From: Mesotaenium endlicherianum
Taxonomy: Eukaryota > Streptophyta > Zygnematophyceae > Zygnematales > Mesotaeniaceae
Assembly (NCBI GenBank): GCA_009602735.1
Contig: WELA01013420.1
Coordinates: 81,580-145,579, forward strand
Direction of reading: 5' to 3'
Length of the DNA: 64,000 nt
This document shows, piece after piece, positions 34,521 through 45,651 of this stretch. Within the stretch, counting starts at the first letter, position 1. Each line of letters begins with the position of its first letter. Under the pieces are notes generated by a model. It made no database searches, was not told where the DNA came from, and saw nothing but the letters and a program-made list of their open reading frames with translations. The translations under genes were made by a program, and so were the position numbers.

Positions 34521-34838
34521 GCAAGCGTGCTAAAATGGGGGTACTGTTAGAGAAATATGGAGAAGAATATCGAGAAGTGGATCAGGAGTTGCGATGCGTT
34601 CCAGCGAAACAAGACACCAAATCAAAAAAAGGGAGGTGCATTGCAGCCCCTGCCTATTCCAGAGTATCCTTGGGAGCAGATTGCTATGGACTTCATCACA
34701 TCGTTACCAACGAGTGGTCAACGATACGATGCAGTATAAGTCGTTTTTGATAGACTCAGCAAGATGCCTCACTTCATTCCCATGAAGGAGACTTCTACGG
34801 CAGCAGATGTGGCACGCCTATTCTTTGATCATATTTTC

Positions 34839-35139
34839 AAGGTTACGCCGTACGCTTGTACGCTTAGTTTGACTAATACGCTAGTTTGCTATGATCGGTG
34901 TTCAAAAAATGGACTAGTTTGTTTAATACGCTTAGTACGCTAATGTCACGATGGTGTCAACGTCTAGTAGCTACGGCGTCGACGTTTCATGTCGGTCGCA
35001 CGTGTAAAGAGAACCACGTCGTGTTATATTGTTTATTTCGTTCACAATGGCAGGGTATTCTTTTTAGGCGATTTTGGAACTTTTGTCTGCCCACTTTGCA
35101 GCGACAAGCCGTGAGAATTATTTGAGACTTCGTCTAGAA
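34839..35139. other. Unassigned stretch after the C2 breakpoint
   Basis: It begins with tandem-like ACGCTTAGT/ACGCTAGT/AATACGCT motifs (34852-34945). No gene or known element is seen. Confidence 0.4.
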
Positions 35140-35400
35140 GAGGACATCGTCAGGCGAGTTTGAACACCCGCCACCGGGTGCAGGGATAGGACAATACCTA
35201 ACGTGCCATGCACGTTTCTCTATCGTTTCTCTGTCGCGGTTGCTTTTGACGCTTATAAGTCAGATATGCTGCAAAAATGAATGGTGGAAAAAAATTCAAA
35301 AAATTTATTTACAGCTGGCTTCGGGCGCTTGCCGACAGGCTTGAACCCCCGCCACCGGCTGCAGGGAGCGACGCCTTACCAATGTTTCATAACATGCAAT
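35140..35400 (-). repeat. Two tRNA-like (SINE-type) heads on the minus strand
   Basis: On the minus strand, 35395-35318 contains TTGGTAAGGCGTCG, a good Pol III A box. About 30 bases later GGGGGTTCAAGCC, a good B box, follows. A second, more diverged unit about 180 bases downstream (35215-35140) repeats the middle, CTGCACCCGGTGGCGGGTG with GTGTTCAAACTC. T-rich runs (TTTTTTT) follow the first unit. This fits a dimeric tRNA-derived SINE or two related insertions. Amino-acid identity of the ancestor and full ends are unresolved. Confidence 0.55.
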
Positions 35401-35493
35401 TTGAATCGAAGGGCATTCGCGTTTTCATAAAATTTGTTTTTTAATTTGACTGCTTCTTCAAGTACAATTCGACGACATCAATCATGCCAAAGC

Positions 35494-35877
35494 TGGGAGG
35501 GCCGCTTAGCAGAGCTATTTTTTGTACTTCCTAACTCATTTTTTAATTTTATAATAATATATAGGAGTATCATTACTTCTTAATCGAGTAGAAGAAGCTT
35601 TAATGAAGAGGTATAGATATGATTCAAACTCTTAGTAAGCATGTTTAATAACTAAGAAGTGTTTATAAATGCCACATTTAAGAGTGATTAAACTTCGACT
35701 TAGAATTATTTTTGTACGCACTAACATTGGGAGAACCACTTAGCAAAGCATGGTTTTTTGTACTTTCTAACTAGCTAATTGATTCAACAAAAAGACTTAG
35801 AAGTATCATTGTTTCTAAAACGAGTAAAATAAGCTTTAATTAAGACATCATGATTCAAATTCTTAGCAGGCATGCAT
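35494..35877. repeat. Diverged tandem repeat of about 150 bp, two units
   Basis: Unit 1 (35494-35645) and unit 2 (35727-35877) share the ordered blocks GGGAG(G/A)-CC(G/A)CTTAGCA, TTTTTTGTACTT, AGTATCATT, AAGCTTTAAT, ATGATTCAAA and CTTAG. Period is about 233 bp including a spacer. No coding potential is seen. It may be subterminal sequence of the neighbouring hAT transposon. Confidence 0.6.
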
Positions 35878-36292
35878 GAGAGGTTAGAGGTAATTCATAT
35901 CACGTAAATCATTCACACAAAGTGCAACATTGCATGAAGTCATAGGGCACACAAAATTGATGTCAAATATATTCATTTTCTCAACTTCCATTTCTTCTAT
36001 TATGTACATGCTACCTCAAGTACATACAAGGTAGCTGACTGACACATCCAGTAACCAATCGCTCTTGGCCTTCTTCTTCCTAGAGCGAAAACACTAGGTC
36101 GCTCCTCCACCTCCTCTTCCTCTACGTCCATCTCCTCTTCCTCACTCAAAGAGGCATGCATGGCAAGATTGAGACCCACCTCTTCGGGTGTCTATAAGAA
36201 CTCCGCTTCTTCAACCCATGGAGTGGCGCCGACCCTTGGTCCAAGGAAGTCCAAACTCTTCTCCTGAAGTCTCAACATAAAACGCACATACA
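35878..36292. other. AT-rich flank of the hAT transposon
   Basis: No gene is seen. Around 36090-36130 the minus strand reads as a Glu-rich stretch (GAGGAAGAGG-type repeats), probably the 3' end of the transposase reading region or low complexity. Confidence 0.35.
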
Positions 36293-36682
36293 CTAATTTC
36301 TTTGCTCTAGTAGGGAGCAGCCTATTGCGAAGTGGACTATGAACAAACCCATATCTGACCAGTTCTTCTCACATGCAGTTGCTGAACCTGGTTGCGACAA
36401 CATTCTCATAGCAAGAAGCTGAAGATTAGGACAATGACTTCCGTAAGTCTCCCACCACTTGTGAGCAGGCGTCATGGTCTTATTAGCCTTGCAAACATCA
36501 TTGCCAAAAATGTTATCGCTTTGCCGGTAGAGCGCCAACTCTTGATCCACCAACGCTCGGTCAAGCACACTTCCTCCGACAAGGGTAATCTGCACGTTAA
36601 ACCAATCGGTTAATAGACACTTCTCAAGTGCCCAAGACTCATGGTCTTGGAACTCGGGGTCAAGATAGTAGTCTGTAGCCAA
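36293..36682 (-). pseudogene. hAT C-terminal dimerisation domain
   Basis: The hallmark block is clear: AHKWWETYGSHCPNLQLLAMRML followed by SQPGSATACEKNWSDMG. It corresponds to the hATC consensus W-W-x-x-x-G ... LA-x-x-(L/I)LS-x-x-(A/S)-S-(S/T)-x-x-(C/S)E-(R/K)-x-(F/W)S. This region dimerises hAT transposases. It stops at 36293-36295. Confidence 0.88.
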
Positions 36683-36839
36683 ATAAAGTCAAGAAGCAAT
36701 CTCAGTATATGACAACACAATGCACTTCACAAAAAAGAGAGCAATAACAATAGCAAGCACAATAACAATAACAATGACCAGCACACAATAACAAGCATGC
36801 AAGAGAACAGTAGCCGCCGAGCAAGAAAGGTGAGCAACA

Positions 36840-37148
36840 TCAAAATAGACTTTTACCCGCAGAATGTAGGGGACTTTGAAGCTGCTCCCAGCGAGCCTTC
36901 ACGTCCTTCTTAACTTGGATTTTTTGTGTTGGTTTGAGTCCTACAACCTCATGCACATGCTCTTTAATGGCACTCATGCGAGCCCAGATCTTTTCAAGAG
37001 AAGGTTGTGGAGAGTCAACTAGTCGAAGAAGAACTACAATCGGCTCACACACGTCTACCCATACCTTCACTCGCTCCCAAAGTTCATCATTGCGAACTAG
37101 GTCTCTAATGTTTGTAGCCTCGCCTACACAACCGTCATTGCCGCCCAC
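36840..37148 (-). pseudogene. hAT transposase middle segment
   Basis: The minus-strand stretch TNIRDLVRNDELWERVKVWVDVCEPIV, then LLRLVDSPQPSLEKIWARMSAIKE, is typical of the region between catalytic and dimerisation parts of plant hAT transposases. Confidence 0.75.
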
Positions 37149-37226
37149 TCAAGCCACCTACTGTCAGACACCATAGCTTGTAAGGTATCCCTCACAATGA
37201 TGAGTCTTTGCAAGCAAAGGAAGTTA

Positions 37227-37881
37227 CTAGCAAACCTCGTGGGTCCTGGCTTCAACAACTAGTTTATTTTTTAGCCTTGCCCCATGCTCACGGTAAAGAG
37301 CGTGAGGCATGTGGTGGTTTGCAACAAACTGGACCAAGTGCTTGAAGCTATCGATTATGCCCTCTAGCTCTTTTATCTTTCCTATGTCTTTCAACAGCAG
37401 GTCCAAACTATGAGCAGCACAAAGCGTCCGATATATGTGGGGGTACTTCTCACGAACCTTATTACAGCCAGCGACAATGGTAGCTGCAGAGTCCGTGCAA
37501 AGCTGTACGACATGATCAGCCCCTACCTTCTCCACGGCCACGAGCAGGTGATTACCAATGTAATCACCCGTCTTCCTAGCACCCTCAGTGTTGATAGCAT
37601 CTATGAACATCTCAGTGCCTCCCACAACCATAAGCACGTTAAGAAGAGGATGCCATACCCTTGCTACGGCTAATCATGAGATCTAAAACTTCATCGAGAA
37701 CCTCCCCACATTGACTAACATCCTTACAGCCTCCCGTGAAATGGCCACGTATCCGCATGATTCCAACAATAAACTCCCTAGGGCAATAGTTGCACTTCAC
37801 CTTTGAATATGAATTCTTGGACTTGGCTTCCATGTTATGATTTATTGAGTTGAGGTTGCCGCACGAAACCGAGCTCCACAT
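37227..37881 (-). pseudogene. hAT BED finger and DUF659-like catalytic segment
   Basis: The BED finger shows CNYCPREFIVGIMRIRGHFTGGC (C-x2-C, then H-x4-C), a DNA-binding module. The downstream segment contains FIDAINTEGARKTGDYI and VVQLCTDSAATIVAGCNKV with LCAAHSLDLLLKDIGKI. This is the DUF659 pattern with one catalytic Asp in CTDSA. A frame change separates the two parts near 37638. The likely initiating Met is internal, at MEAKSKNSYSKVK (about 37833), because the region upstream belongs to the family E repeat. Confidence 0.82.
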
Positions 37882-38082
37882 GTGTGAACCATCAACCTAG
37901 GAAGGCCGACTTTGCATAGACTTTACGCATCCATGCGTTGACCTTTTCTCAATTTCCAAGTCACCAAAGTGTAGCGCGTCGAGTCACCTCCCGAATGGCA
38001 CCGGGTTCGCGTCATTTGGTCAAGTATCGAGCGAGATATGAGCGATCTAGTCCGCGTCACCTACCTGCCCCTAGCGGAGCCT
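37832..38082 (+). repeat. Family E repeat fragment between hAT and family B element
   Basis: It aligns with the reverse complement of 28530-28260 (shared ATGATTTATTGAGT, CCACATGTGTGAA, ATCAACCTAGGAAG, TTTCCAAGTCACCAAAGTG, CCCCTAGCGGA). Similarity ends near 38082 where family B integrase begins. Confidence 0.7.
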
Positions 38083-40370
38083 CTTGCGCGTGTTGTAGAG
38101 CTTTATTGGCTACTGCAAGGGCTGCTTCTAATGTCTCCACAAAATTCGTTGCTGCAGGTACTTCAACATGGCCAGCCGTGAAGCTCAGCGACGTGGTTGG
38201 ATGGAAGCCATAGTTGAGGAAGAATGGGGACTTTTGGGTAAAGGCCTGCGTCATGTTGTTGTAGGCAAACTCCAAGGGGGTCAAGTACATGTCCCAATCT
38301 TGCTCCAGAGTAGACACGTAGGCCTTCAGAGAGGTCTTTAGGGTACGATTCATATGCTCGATTTGCCCATCTAGTTGCGGGTGGTAAGCAGTGGACTTAT
38401 CCAGCGATGTACCCAAGTTCTTGAAGAGATTTTTCCAGAAATGGCTTGTGAATCTTGGATCTCTCTCCGACACAATTCTTGATGGTAGTCCATGGAGTTG
38501 GAAGATGTTGCCAAAGATGAGTCTTGCAAGTTGTGGTGCTGTAGCCTTAGTCGTCGTGGGAATAAATTGAGCCGTTTAAGTAAGTCTGTCCACCACCGTG
38601 AGTATTGCATTATGGCCTCAAGGTGTCACGGGCAGGTCCACGATAAGGTCCAGTAGAATGTCCGTCCATTGTCTTTCGGAGATTGGTAGTAGTTGGAGGA
38701 GTCCTCCCGCCTTTTGTGATGATGGCTTGACTCTTTGGCATGTCTCACAGCTCTTGCAGTACTCCTTGACTTGATTAGACATGCCTGGCCAACAATAAGT
38801 CCTGGCTAGAACGCCCGTGGTCTTTAGCATTCCAAAGTGTCCTCCAAGAGGATTGTCGAGTGCTTCTCGTAGAAGCCAGAGCTGGAGGACTAAGTCATTA
38901 GGAACACATCTCTGGCCCGTATTGTGCCTCACCCAATAATTGTCTTCTTGCTTCTTGTATGGGTCCAAGGCTGCTTCTCCGTTCTTGTAGTAAGGGTCTC
39001 TTTCATAGGCGGCTGAATATCGAGCTTCCAGATCTGTCTTCAGGGATGTCATCACTGCGTTTAATTGCAGTTTTGAGAGGGGGTCAGTCGAGTTTGTCTT
39101 GCCGGGCTGGTACTGAATTGTGATGTTGTATTGTTGCAAGTATCCGCTCCATCTTGCTTGTCTTCTTGAGAGATACAGCTGAGTCTAGAGATGCTTCAAC
39201 GCCTCGTGGTCCGTAGTGGCCAGCACCTTGCGTCCTTCAACGTAGCAGCGCCAAATCTTCAAGGCATGTACAATCGCCAACGCCTCTTGCTCCGTGGTTG
39301 TATAATGTTGCTCGACTAGATTTAGCTTCCTTGACTGGTAGGCAATGGGTTGCAGTCTCTTGCCTTGGTCTTGAAGCAGGATTGCTCCTATTGCATAGGA
39401 AGATGCATCGGTGATGACGTGAAAGGGCCAATCTGGGTTTGGACTTGGAAGTGAGCACCGAGGATGTCGTCAATCTTTGCTTCAGCTGTTGGAACGCTTC
39501 CTCCTCTTTCTTGGTCCAAACATATGGCTTGTCCTTCTTCAGTAGATTTTGAGAGGGGCTGCTATGTGCGAGAAGCTCTGGATGAATCTCCTGTACCAAT
39601 TGGCAAATTCCAAGAATGACTGGAGTTCTTTCTTGGTCGTGGGGGTTGGCCATACCTCCACCACCGTGGTCTTCTTGGGGTCTATCTTGATGCCATCAGC
39701 AGTCACGTGGAGACCTAGGAACTCCACTTTTTGTTTGGAAAACTTGCACTTTGACTCCTTCGCAAATAGCTTGTTTTGCTTCAATACTTCGAGGACTTCT
39801 TTCAAGTGTCTCGCATGCTCTTCAAGGGTCTTGCTGTAGACAAGGATGTCATCGATGAATACCACCACAAATCTGTCCAACATGGGCTGAAAAATGGTGT
39901 TCATCATAGTCATGAAAGTTGGTGGCGTGTTGGTGAGTCCAAATGGCAAGACCACGAACTCAAAATGTCCATATCTTGTCCTGAAGGCCGTCTTCTCTAT
40001 ATCAGGTTCAGCGATGCAAATCTGGTGGTAACCACTTCTCAAGTCCACCTTTGTGAAGTACTTGGCTCCAACCAGCCGGTCCATGAGCTCATCCATGCGC
40101 GGCAACGCGTATCGATTCTTGATGGTGATCTTGTTGAGGGCGCGATAGTTCACACACATCCTTAAGGTATCATCATTCTTCTTGACAAATAGCACCGGGG
40201 CTCCAAATGGCGACTTGCTAGGTCGAATGAAGCCATGCACTAGTAGCTCCTTGATTTGCTTCTTGACTTCGTCTAGCTCCGTGTATGACATTTTGAACGC
40301 AGGCCAAGAGATGGGCTTGCTTCCGGGCTCCAACTCTATCTTGTGGTCTACGAATCTCTTGGGGGGTAGG
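38083..40370 (-). pseudogene. Family B reverse transcriptase, RNase H and integrase
   Basis: Reverse transcriptase blocks are [56 protein letters not shown] and [19 protein letters not shown]. RNase H follows (39650-39130). The integrase zinc module is seen at CKSCETCQRVKPSSQ and the core at ISERQWTDILLDLIVDLP and MSERDPRFTSHFWKNLF. A truncated end lies near 38083. Fossil. Confidence 0.88.
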
Positions 40371-40999
40371 TGTAAGGTCATAGGTTTATGAAGTGCATTT
40401 TTGAGTTTCATGAAAGTATGTTTTGATTGTATAGTAGTATAGAGTGCATTTTTGTGGTCATTTTGATATAAAGTTCATCGAATTTGGTCAAGTATTGAGA
40501 GAGTCATGGATTTCCAAAGTTTAATTAGTTTTGAGGTCGGTTGACTGCTGTCCTTAATTCGCGGTGAGCGCGACCGTCGGATTGACCAACAGCATCGAGC
40601 GATCTGGCCCGTTAGAATGAACTCGAACCTTCACGTAAGTTCGGCTGACGCGGAGTGCCGACTAGGTCGATTTACCTAGAAGTTTCGGTTTAGCCTAGCG
40701 CGTCTAAGATAGAATATTCTAATAATGTTGATGCATGTATGTGGACGTCAATTCGGCCCGACACGTCAGATTAGACTTCTTTGTTTCTTATCAATTTTCA
40801 CTTCTGTAAATTTCTACGGGTTTGTAATGACAAGGCCTTTCATCCTACACCATTTGTGAGCAGTTTCTTGCCACTCAAAATGTCAAATAATTTTCCTAAG
40901 CTTTCTTAGCAATATGCCGTTGCACTCTTGAGTATGATTGCAACTAGCTTTGTTCCTCGTGAGTCACTACGCTTCCACTAGGGCACTCTGCTCCTTTCA
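40371..40999 (+). repeat. C3 5' LTR
   Basis: It starts TGTAAGGTCATAGG and ends CTGCTCCTTTCA, followed by the primer-binding site TCTGGTATCGTAGCTGGG. It is shorter (629 bp) than the 3' partner. Confidence 0.92.
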
Positions 41000-41036
41000 T
41001 CTGGTATCGTAGCTGGGCTAGTTTGCATATTATATT

Positions 41037-42068
41037 ATGGAGTTGCAGCCGGCAGCTGGAGGAGGCGAACATGTCGAGCATGTTGAGCGCGCGGGGCAGC
41101 AGGCAGCACCAACTATGACCAGAGAGCAACAAGAGATGCAGGCGATGCTAAGGCAAATGGCGAATGCAATTGGAGTAGAAGTCTACGTCCAGTTTCAACA
41201 AAATATGCGCGCGGAGGTGGAGAGGATGGTGCGAGTTGTTGTTGGGAATGCCGCTTCGACGAGTTCGGCACCTGCACCCGTTGTACCACCAATTCATGTT
41301 AATCCAGTGGTGCAGCCAGTGTTTCCACTCGCATGAGGAGTGCGTGCATCTAAGCCTGAAGTTTATATTGGAGAGCGTGGATCGCCGCCTGTTCATCAAT
41401 GGATTTTTGGAGTGAAGAAATTTATGGAGTACTCTGCGCTCACGCCCGACAGGCAAGTCGCCTATGTCATAACTTTGCTGCAGAAGAGTGTTGGAGCTTG
41501 GTATGAACGAGAAGAGGAGCTGTCTGGAGGTCCTGCTATTGTTGATCAGCTCTTTGAAGGCTTGAAGAGGCAATTCCAACCTATTGCACCCGAGGTTACC
41601 GCTCGAGATCTATTGGTGCGCCTTTGTCAACGAGCAAGCATTCAAGAGGATGTATCGCGCTTCAACGAGCTGGTGCTTCAATGTCCATCCATGTACGAGT
41701 CGAAGATGATGGACAAGTTCAAGAGGGGACTCAAGCCATCTCTGGCCAAGGAAGTGGCACTCAAGGACCCTACCAGTCTTGGAGAAATGATGGCATTGGC
41801 AACAAGGGTCGACGCTGTGGAGTATAGTCAGAGGCAGTGGGGCAGCCACAACCTTGGAGGATATCGACACCTTGGATCTCAAGCGCCAAGCACGAGTGGA
41901 CAAGGTCCAGTACCTATGGAGTTGGGACTTGTGCAGTACCAGCGCATGCAGCAGAATTTCAAGCCAAGAGGACCCTGCTATAATTGCGGCAAGCTTGAAC
42001 ATCTGGCTCGATATTGTCATGTGAAGGCAAAGCAACCTCAACAGCAGGAAAAAGGAGGACGCCAGTAA
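41037..42068 (+). pseudogene. C3 gag
   Basis: The first Met lies 38 bases after the LTR. A Gln-rich N-terminus (MTREQQEMQAMLRQM) precedes the capsid block DRQVAYVITLLQKSVGAWYER. The zinc knuckle [14 protein letters not shown] lies near 41975-42020. The gag lattice packages element RNA. Fossil with one or two breaks. Confidence 0.85.
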
Positions 42069-45000
42069 GTCGTTCGGGGATGTCTACTGGCGTGGAGACG
42101 GGAACTCACAAGGAGGTTATCCCCACGAGCCTGCCGAGAAGCAAAGGACGAGACATTGACAAGCCTACCATCATGGAAAGAGTGGTCGACGGCAACAAGG
42201 CGAAGTGCATGGTCGACAGTGGCGCAAGTGCAAATTTTGTGCACAAGAAGCTGGTGAAAGAGTGGCAAATCCCTGTGCAGAAGCATTATGAGCCTAAGGA
42301 GGCAATTTTGGCGAATGGGCAGAGACTCAAGTGTGGTGCACCTACGGAAGCTATTCACGTGGAAGTAGCGGGGCACCAGAGTACTGAAGTTATGGAGCAG
42401 GCAGAGTTAGGTCACCATGAGGTGATATTGGGCCGACCATGGCTGAGAGAAGCCAACCCTCCAGTGCATTGGAGCACAAGACAAGTGAAAGTGCAAGGGC
42501 GTGATGGTCGAATGAAGACAGCGAAACAGGTGGAGGAAGATACGACCACAAGTAACTGCCTTCTGTCAAGCCTGCAAGTTAAGAAGCTATGCAGGGCGAA
42601 TCAGGTGAAGGAGATGTACCTTGTTTCGGTGGCTTTGGCCAGGTCATCAGATGGAGCAAGCGTGAATCCTAACAGCCTGGGCAAATGTACATCGCCGGAG
42701 GAGCAAGTAGTGATGTCTGATCCCCTTGCTCAGAAGGAGCAAAGCCCAACTGCTCAAGAGAAGGAGCCTGCTGAGATGCCTGCCCAAATTAAGGCGCTGT
42801 TGGAGGAGTTCAAGTGCGGGTTTCCTGAGGAGCTACGTACAGGATTACCTCCACAGAGAGCTATGGAACACAAGATCAAGTTGGAACCAAGAAGCAAGCC
42901 ACCAGTGAGACCCGCCTATCGACAATTGTTTGCGGAGTTGGAGGAGTTGAAGAAGCAGCTGACAGAGTTATTGAAGAAGGGGTTCATTCGACCTAGCGAG
43001 TCTCCATTTACAGCGCCAGTCTTATTTGTGACGAAGAAGGATGGGACTATGAGGATGTGTGTCGACTACCGGGAACTCAACGAGGTCACCATCAAGAACA
43101 GGTACCCACTTCCACGAGTGGACAAGTTGATTGACAGGCTTGTCGGGGGGAAGTATTTCTCGAAGATCGATTGAGGAGTGGCTATCACCAGGTACGAATT
43201 GCGGAAAAAGACATTCAGAAGATTGCTTTCAAGATTCGCTATGGTTTGTTCGAGTACACAGTCATGCCTTGACTAATGCACCTGCTACATTCATGGGACT
43301 CATGAATAGTATCTTCAGACCCTATTGGGACCAGTTTGTGGTGGTATTTTTGGACGACAACCTGATCTATTCGAAGACCTTGGAAGAGCATGTGGAGCAT
43401 CTGAGGAAGGTGTTGGAGGTCTTGAGAGATCAGAAGCTGTATGGGAAGATGAGCAAGTGCGACTTCTGTCTCAAGGAGGTGGAGTTTCTTGGACACATAG
43501 TGGGAGCTGAAGGAGTCAAGGTGGAGCAGAAGAAGGTGCAAGCAGTCAGAGATTGGCCGGTACCTGCTGATATTCATCAACTCAGGAGTTTCCTCGGCAT
43601 GGCAAATTATTACCGACGTTTCATTGAAGGATTTGCCAAGGTGTGTGCACCGCTCACGGACATGTTGAAGAAGCAGGAGAAGTGGCTATGGGGTGACAAG
43701 GAGCAGCAAGCTTTTGAGAAGATTGAGGAGCTATTGACACAGGCACCTGTGTTGGCAATCGCCAGTCCAGAACTCCCTTTCACCATCATCACGGACGCAT
43801 CAAACTTTGCAGTGGGAGCCATTCTTCTCCAGGACCAGGGCAAAGGTTTACAGCCTGTGGCATATGAGAGCAGGAAGTTGAGCCGTGCTGAGCAAAACTA
43901 TGCAGCACACGAGCGGGAGATGTTGGCTATTATCCAGGATTTGGCAATGTTATGTGGACGGCCGGAAGGTGTTCATCAAGACTTACCACAAGAGCTTGGA
44001 GAAGTTTATGACGCAACCAACGTTGACACCAAGACAGGCAAGGTGGATGGAGTTTCTGCAACAATTCGACCACAAGATTGAGTATTTACCTGGAAAGATC
44101 AACCCTGCAGAGTCTTTATCCCGAAGGTGTGACCTTGCAGCTGTCTCGGTCATTAAGGAGAGTATGGACTTCAAGGAGAAGCTTCAAAGAGGTTATGAGG
44201 AGGACCCAGAAATTTCGAGATGGTGGAGCAGCTGAGTCCAATGCGAGTATGCAGAAGAAGGACGGCATATGTTATTATGGTGATTCCAACAGAGTGGTGG
44301 GACCTGACATCAAGGAGCTACGAGACTTACTACTTGCGAAGCATCATGACTGCCTATATGCGGGACACTTTGGAAGCGAGAAGACGGCAAGTGTGCTGAA
44401 GCGGGAGTACTATTGGAGAAATATGGACAAGGACATCGAGGAATGGATCAGGAGTTGTGATGCGTGCCAGAGAAACAAGACACCAAATCAAAAGAAGGGA
44501 GGCACTTTGCAGCCCCTGCCTATTCCAGAGTCTCCTTGGGAGCAGATTGCTATGGACTTCATCACATTGTTACCACTCAGTGGTCAAGGGCACGATGCAG
44601 TCTGGGTTGTGTCTGATAGACTCAGCAAGATGGCTCACTTCATTCCCATGAAGGAGACTTCTATGGCAGCAGATGTGGCATGGCTATTCTTTGATCATAT
44701 TTTCCGGCTACATGGGTTGCCGAAGGTGATTGTTTCAGATCGAGATCCAAGGTTCACTAGCAACTTTTGGCGGTCATTGTTTACTTTGATGGGGACCAAG
44801 CTGAGTATGAGCACTTCCTATCATCCTCAGACGGACGGGTAGAGTGAGAGGCTCAACAGAACTCTGCAAGGGGTGCTCAGGAGTTTCACTATGGAAGACC
44901 CTTCAGAGTAGGACAAAAAGCTGCCAGGGTTGGAGTTGCCTACAACAACAGCATGCAGGGATCGACCAAGCAGTCACCATTCGCTATGGTTTATAGGAGA

Positions 45001-45651
45001 GAAGTATATCATCCAGGGAACATCTTGTTGGAGAAGGCCAGGGAGACCCAGGTTCTTACTACACAAGCTTTTATGGAGCAGATGGCCAAGACTTGGGATA
45101 TGGCGAAGACGTGTATTCGGAAGGCACAGGAAGAGCAGGTCAAGCTTGCTAACAAGCACAGGAGGGAAGTGACATTCCATGTGGGCGACAAAGTTCTCTT
45201 GTCCACAGAGAACCTACCTTTCACAGGCAAGAGGAAACTGCGGGCACGGTTTACAAGTCCCTTTGTAGTGCTCAAGCAGGTGAATCCAGTGGCCTACAAG
45301 TTGGAAATTCCTTCAGGCTGGTGTATCTATGATGTGTTCCATGTCAGTTGTTTGCGGCCATACATTGACCCGAATGAAGGACATCCAGGACGACTACCTA
45401 CACCGCCACCACCGGTGGAGATCGATGATGTATTGGAGTATGAAGTGGAGGCGATTGTCGGCGATCGACGAGTCAAGCGAGGTCAACGACTTGTTCAAGA
45501 GTATCTGGTCAAGTGGAAAGGCTACCATGCCAACGACAACACTTGGGAGCCAGTGGCCAACTTGATTCATTGTAAGAGTAAGTTGAGACGTTATCTGCAG
45601 AATGCGTCGAGGACGTCGCATTTTGAGGAGGGGGATGATGTAAGGTCATAG
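42014..45651 (+). pseudogene. C3 pol with chromodomain
   Basis: Protease [16 protein letters not shown] and [12 protein letters not shown] lie near 42210-42440. Reverse transcriptase ([39 protein letters not shown]), RNase H ([18 protein letters not shown]) and integrase (CDACQRNKTPNQKKGG, IAMDFITLLPLSGQGHDAVWVV, SDRDPRFTSNFW) follow. The chromodomain is at the end, from LEYEVEAIVGDRRVKRG through EYLVKWKGYHANDNTWEPV. It stops just before the polypurine tract. Fossil, several breaks. Confidence 0.9.

Larger units (their letters stand above)
29573..34838 (+). mobile_element. Family C chromovirus C2 (3' truncated)
   Basis: It consists of a 5' LTR (29573-30324), primer-binding site, gag, protease, reverse transcriptase, RNase H and the first part of integrase. 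It ends near 34838 within the integrase core, beyond which unrelated AT-rich DNA follows. A solo LTR of the same family lies inside it (33777-34520). Its LTR is clearly more diverged from those of C3 than C1's is. It is a fossil with ten or more breaks, the most decayed C copy in the window. Confidence 0.88.
31393..34838 (+). pseudogene. C2 pol (interrupted by a solo LTR)
   Basis: Protease ([26 protein letters not shown]) is followed by reverse transcriptase pieces ([36 protein letters not shown]), RNase H ([18 protein letters not shown] to [12 protein letters not shown]) and an integrase start. The zinc module and core start lie on both sides of the inserted solo LTR (34538-34750, IAMDFITSLPTSGQ). 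Fossil with many breaks. Confidence 0.82.
36293..37881 (-). mobile_element. hAT-superfamily DNA transposon (decayed)
   Basis: Four minus-strand coding segments give the canonical hAT order: BED-type zinc finger (37639-37850), catalytic/DUF659-like part (37227-37637), middle part (36840-37148) and C-terminal hAT dimerisation domain (36293-36682). They fall into three different frames with gaps of about 80-160 bases between the last three. Introns or frameshifts therefore separate them, and one continuous transposase cannot be read. I could not find terminal inverted repeats or an 8 bp target duplication. The upstream side is overlapped by the family E repeat (37832-38082). Confidence 0.85.

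Noticed and set aside
35140-35400. Functional tRNA gene
   Set aside because: A and B boxes are present, but I could not fold a full cloverleaf with acceptor stem, and two diverged copies with T-rich tails fit a SINE better.
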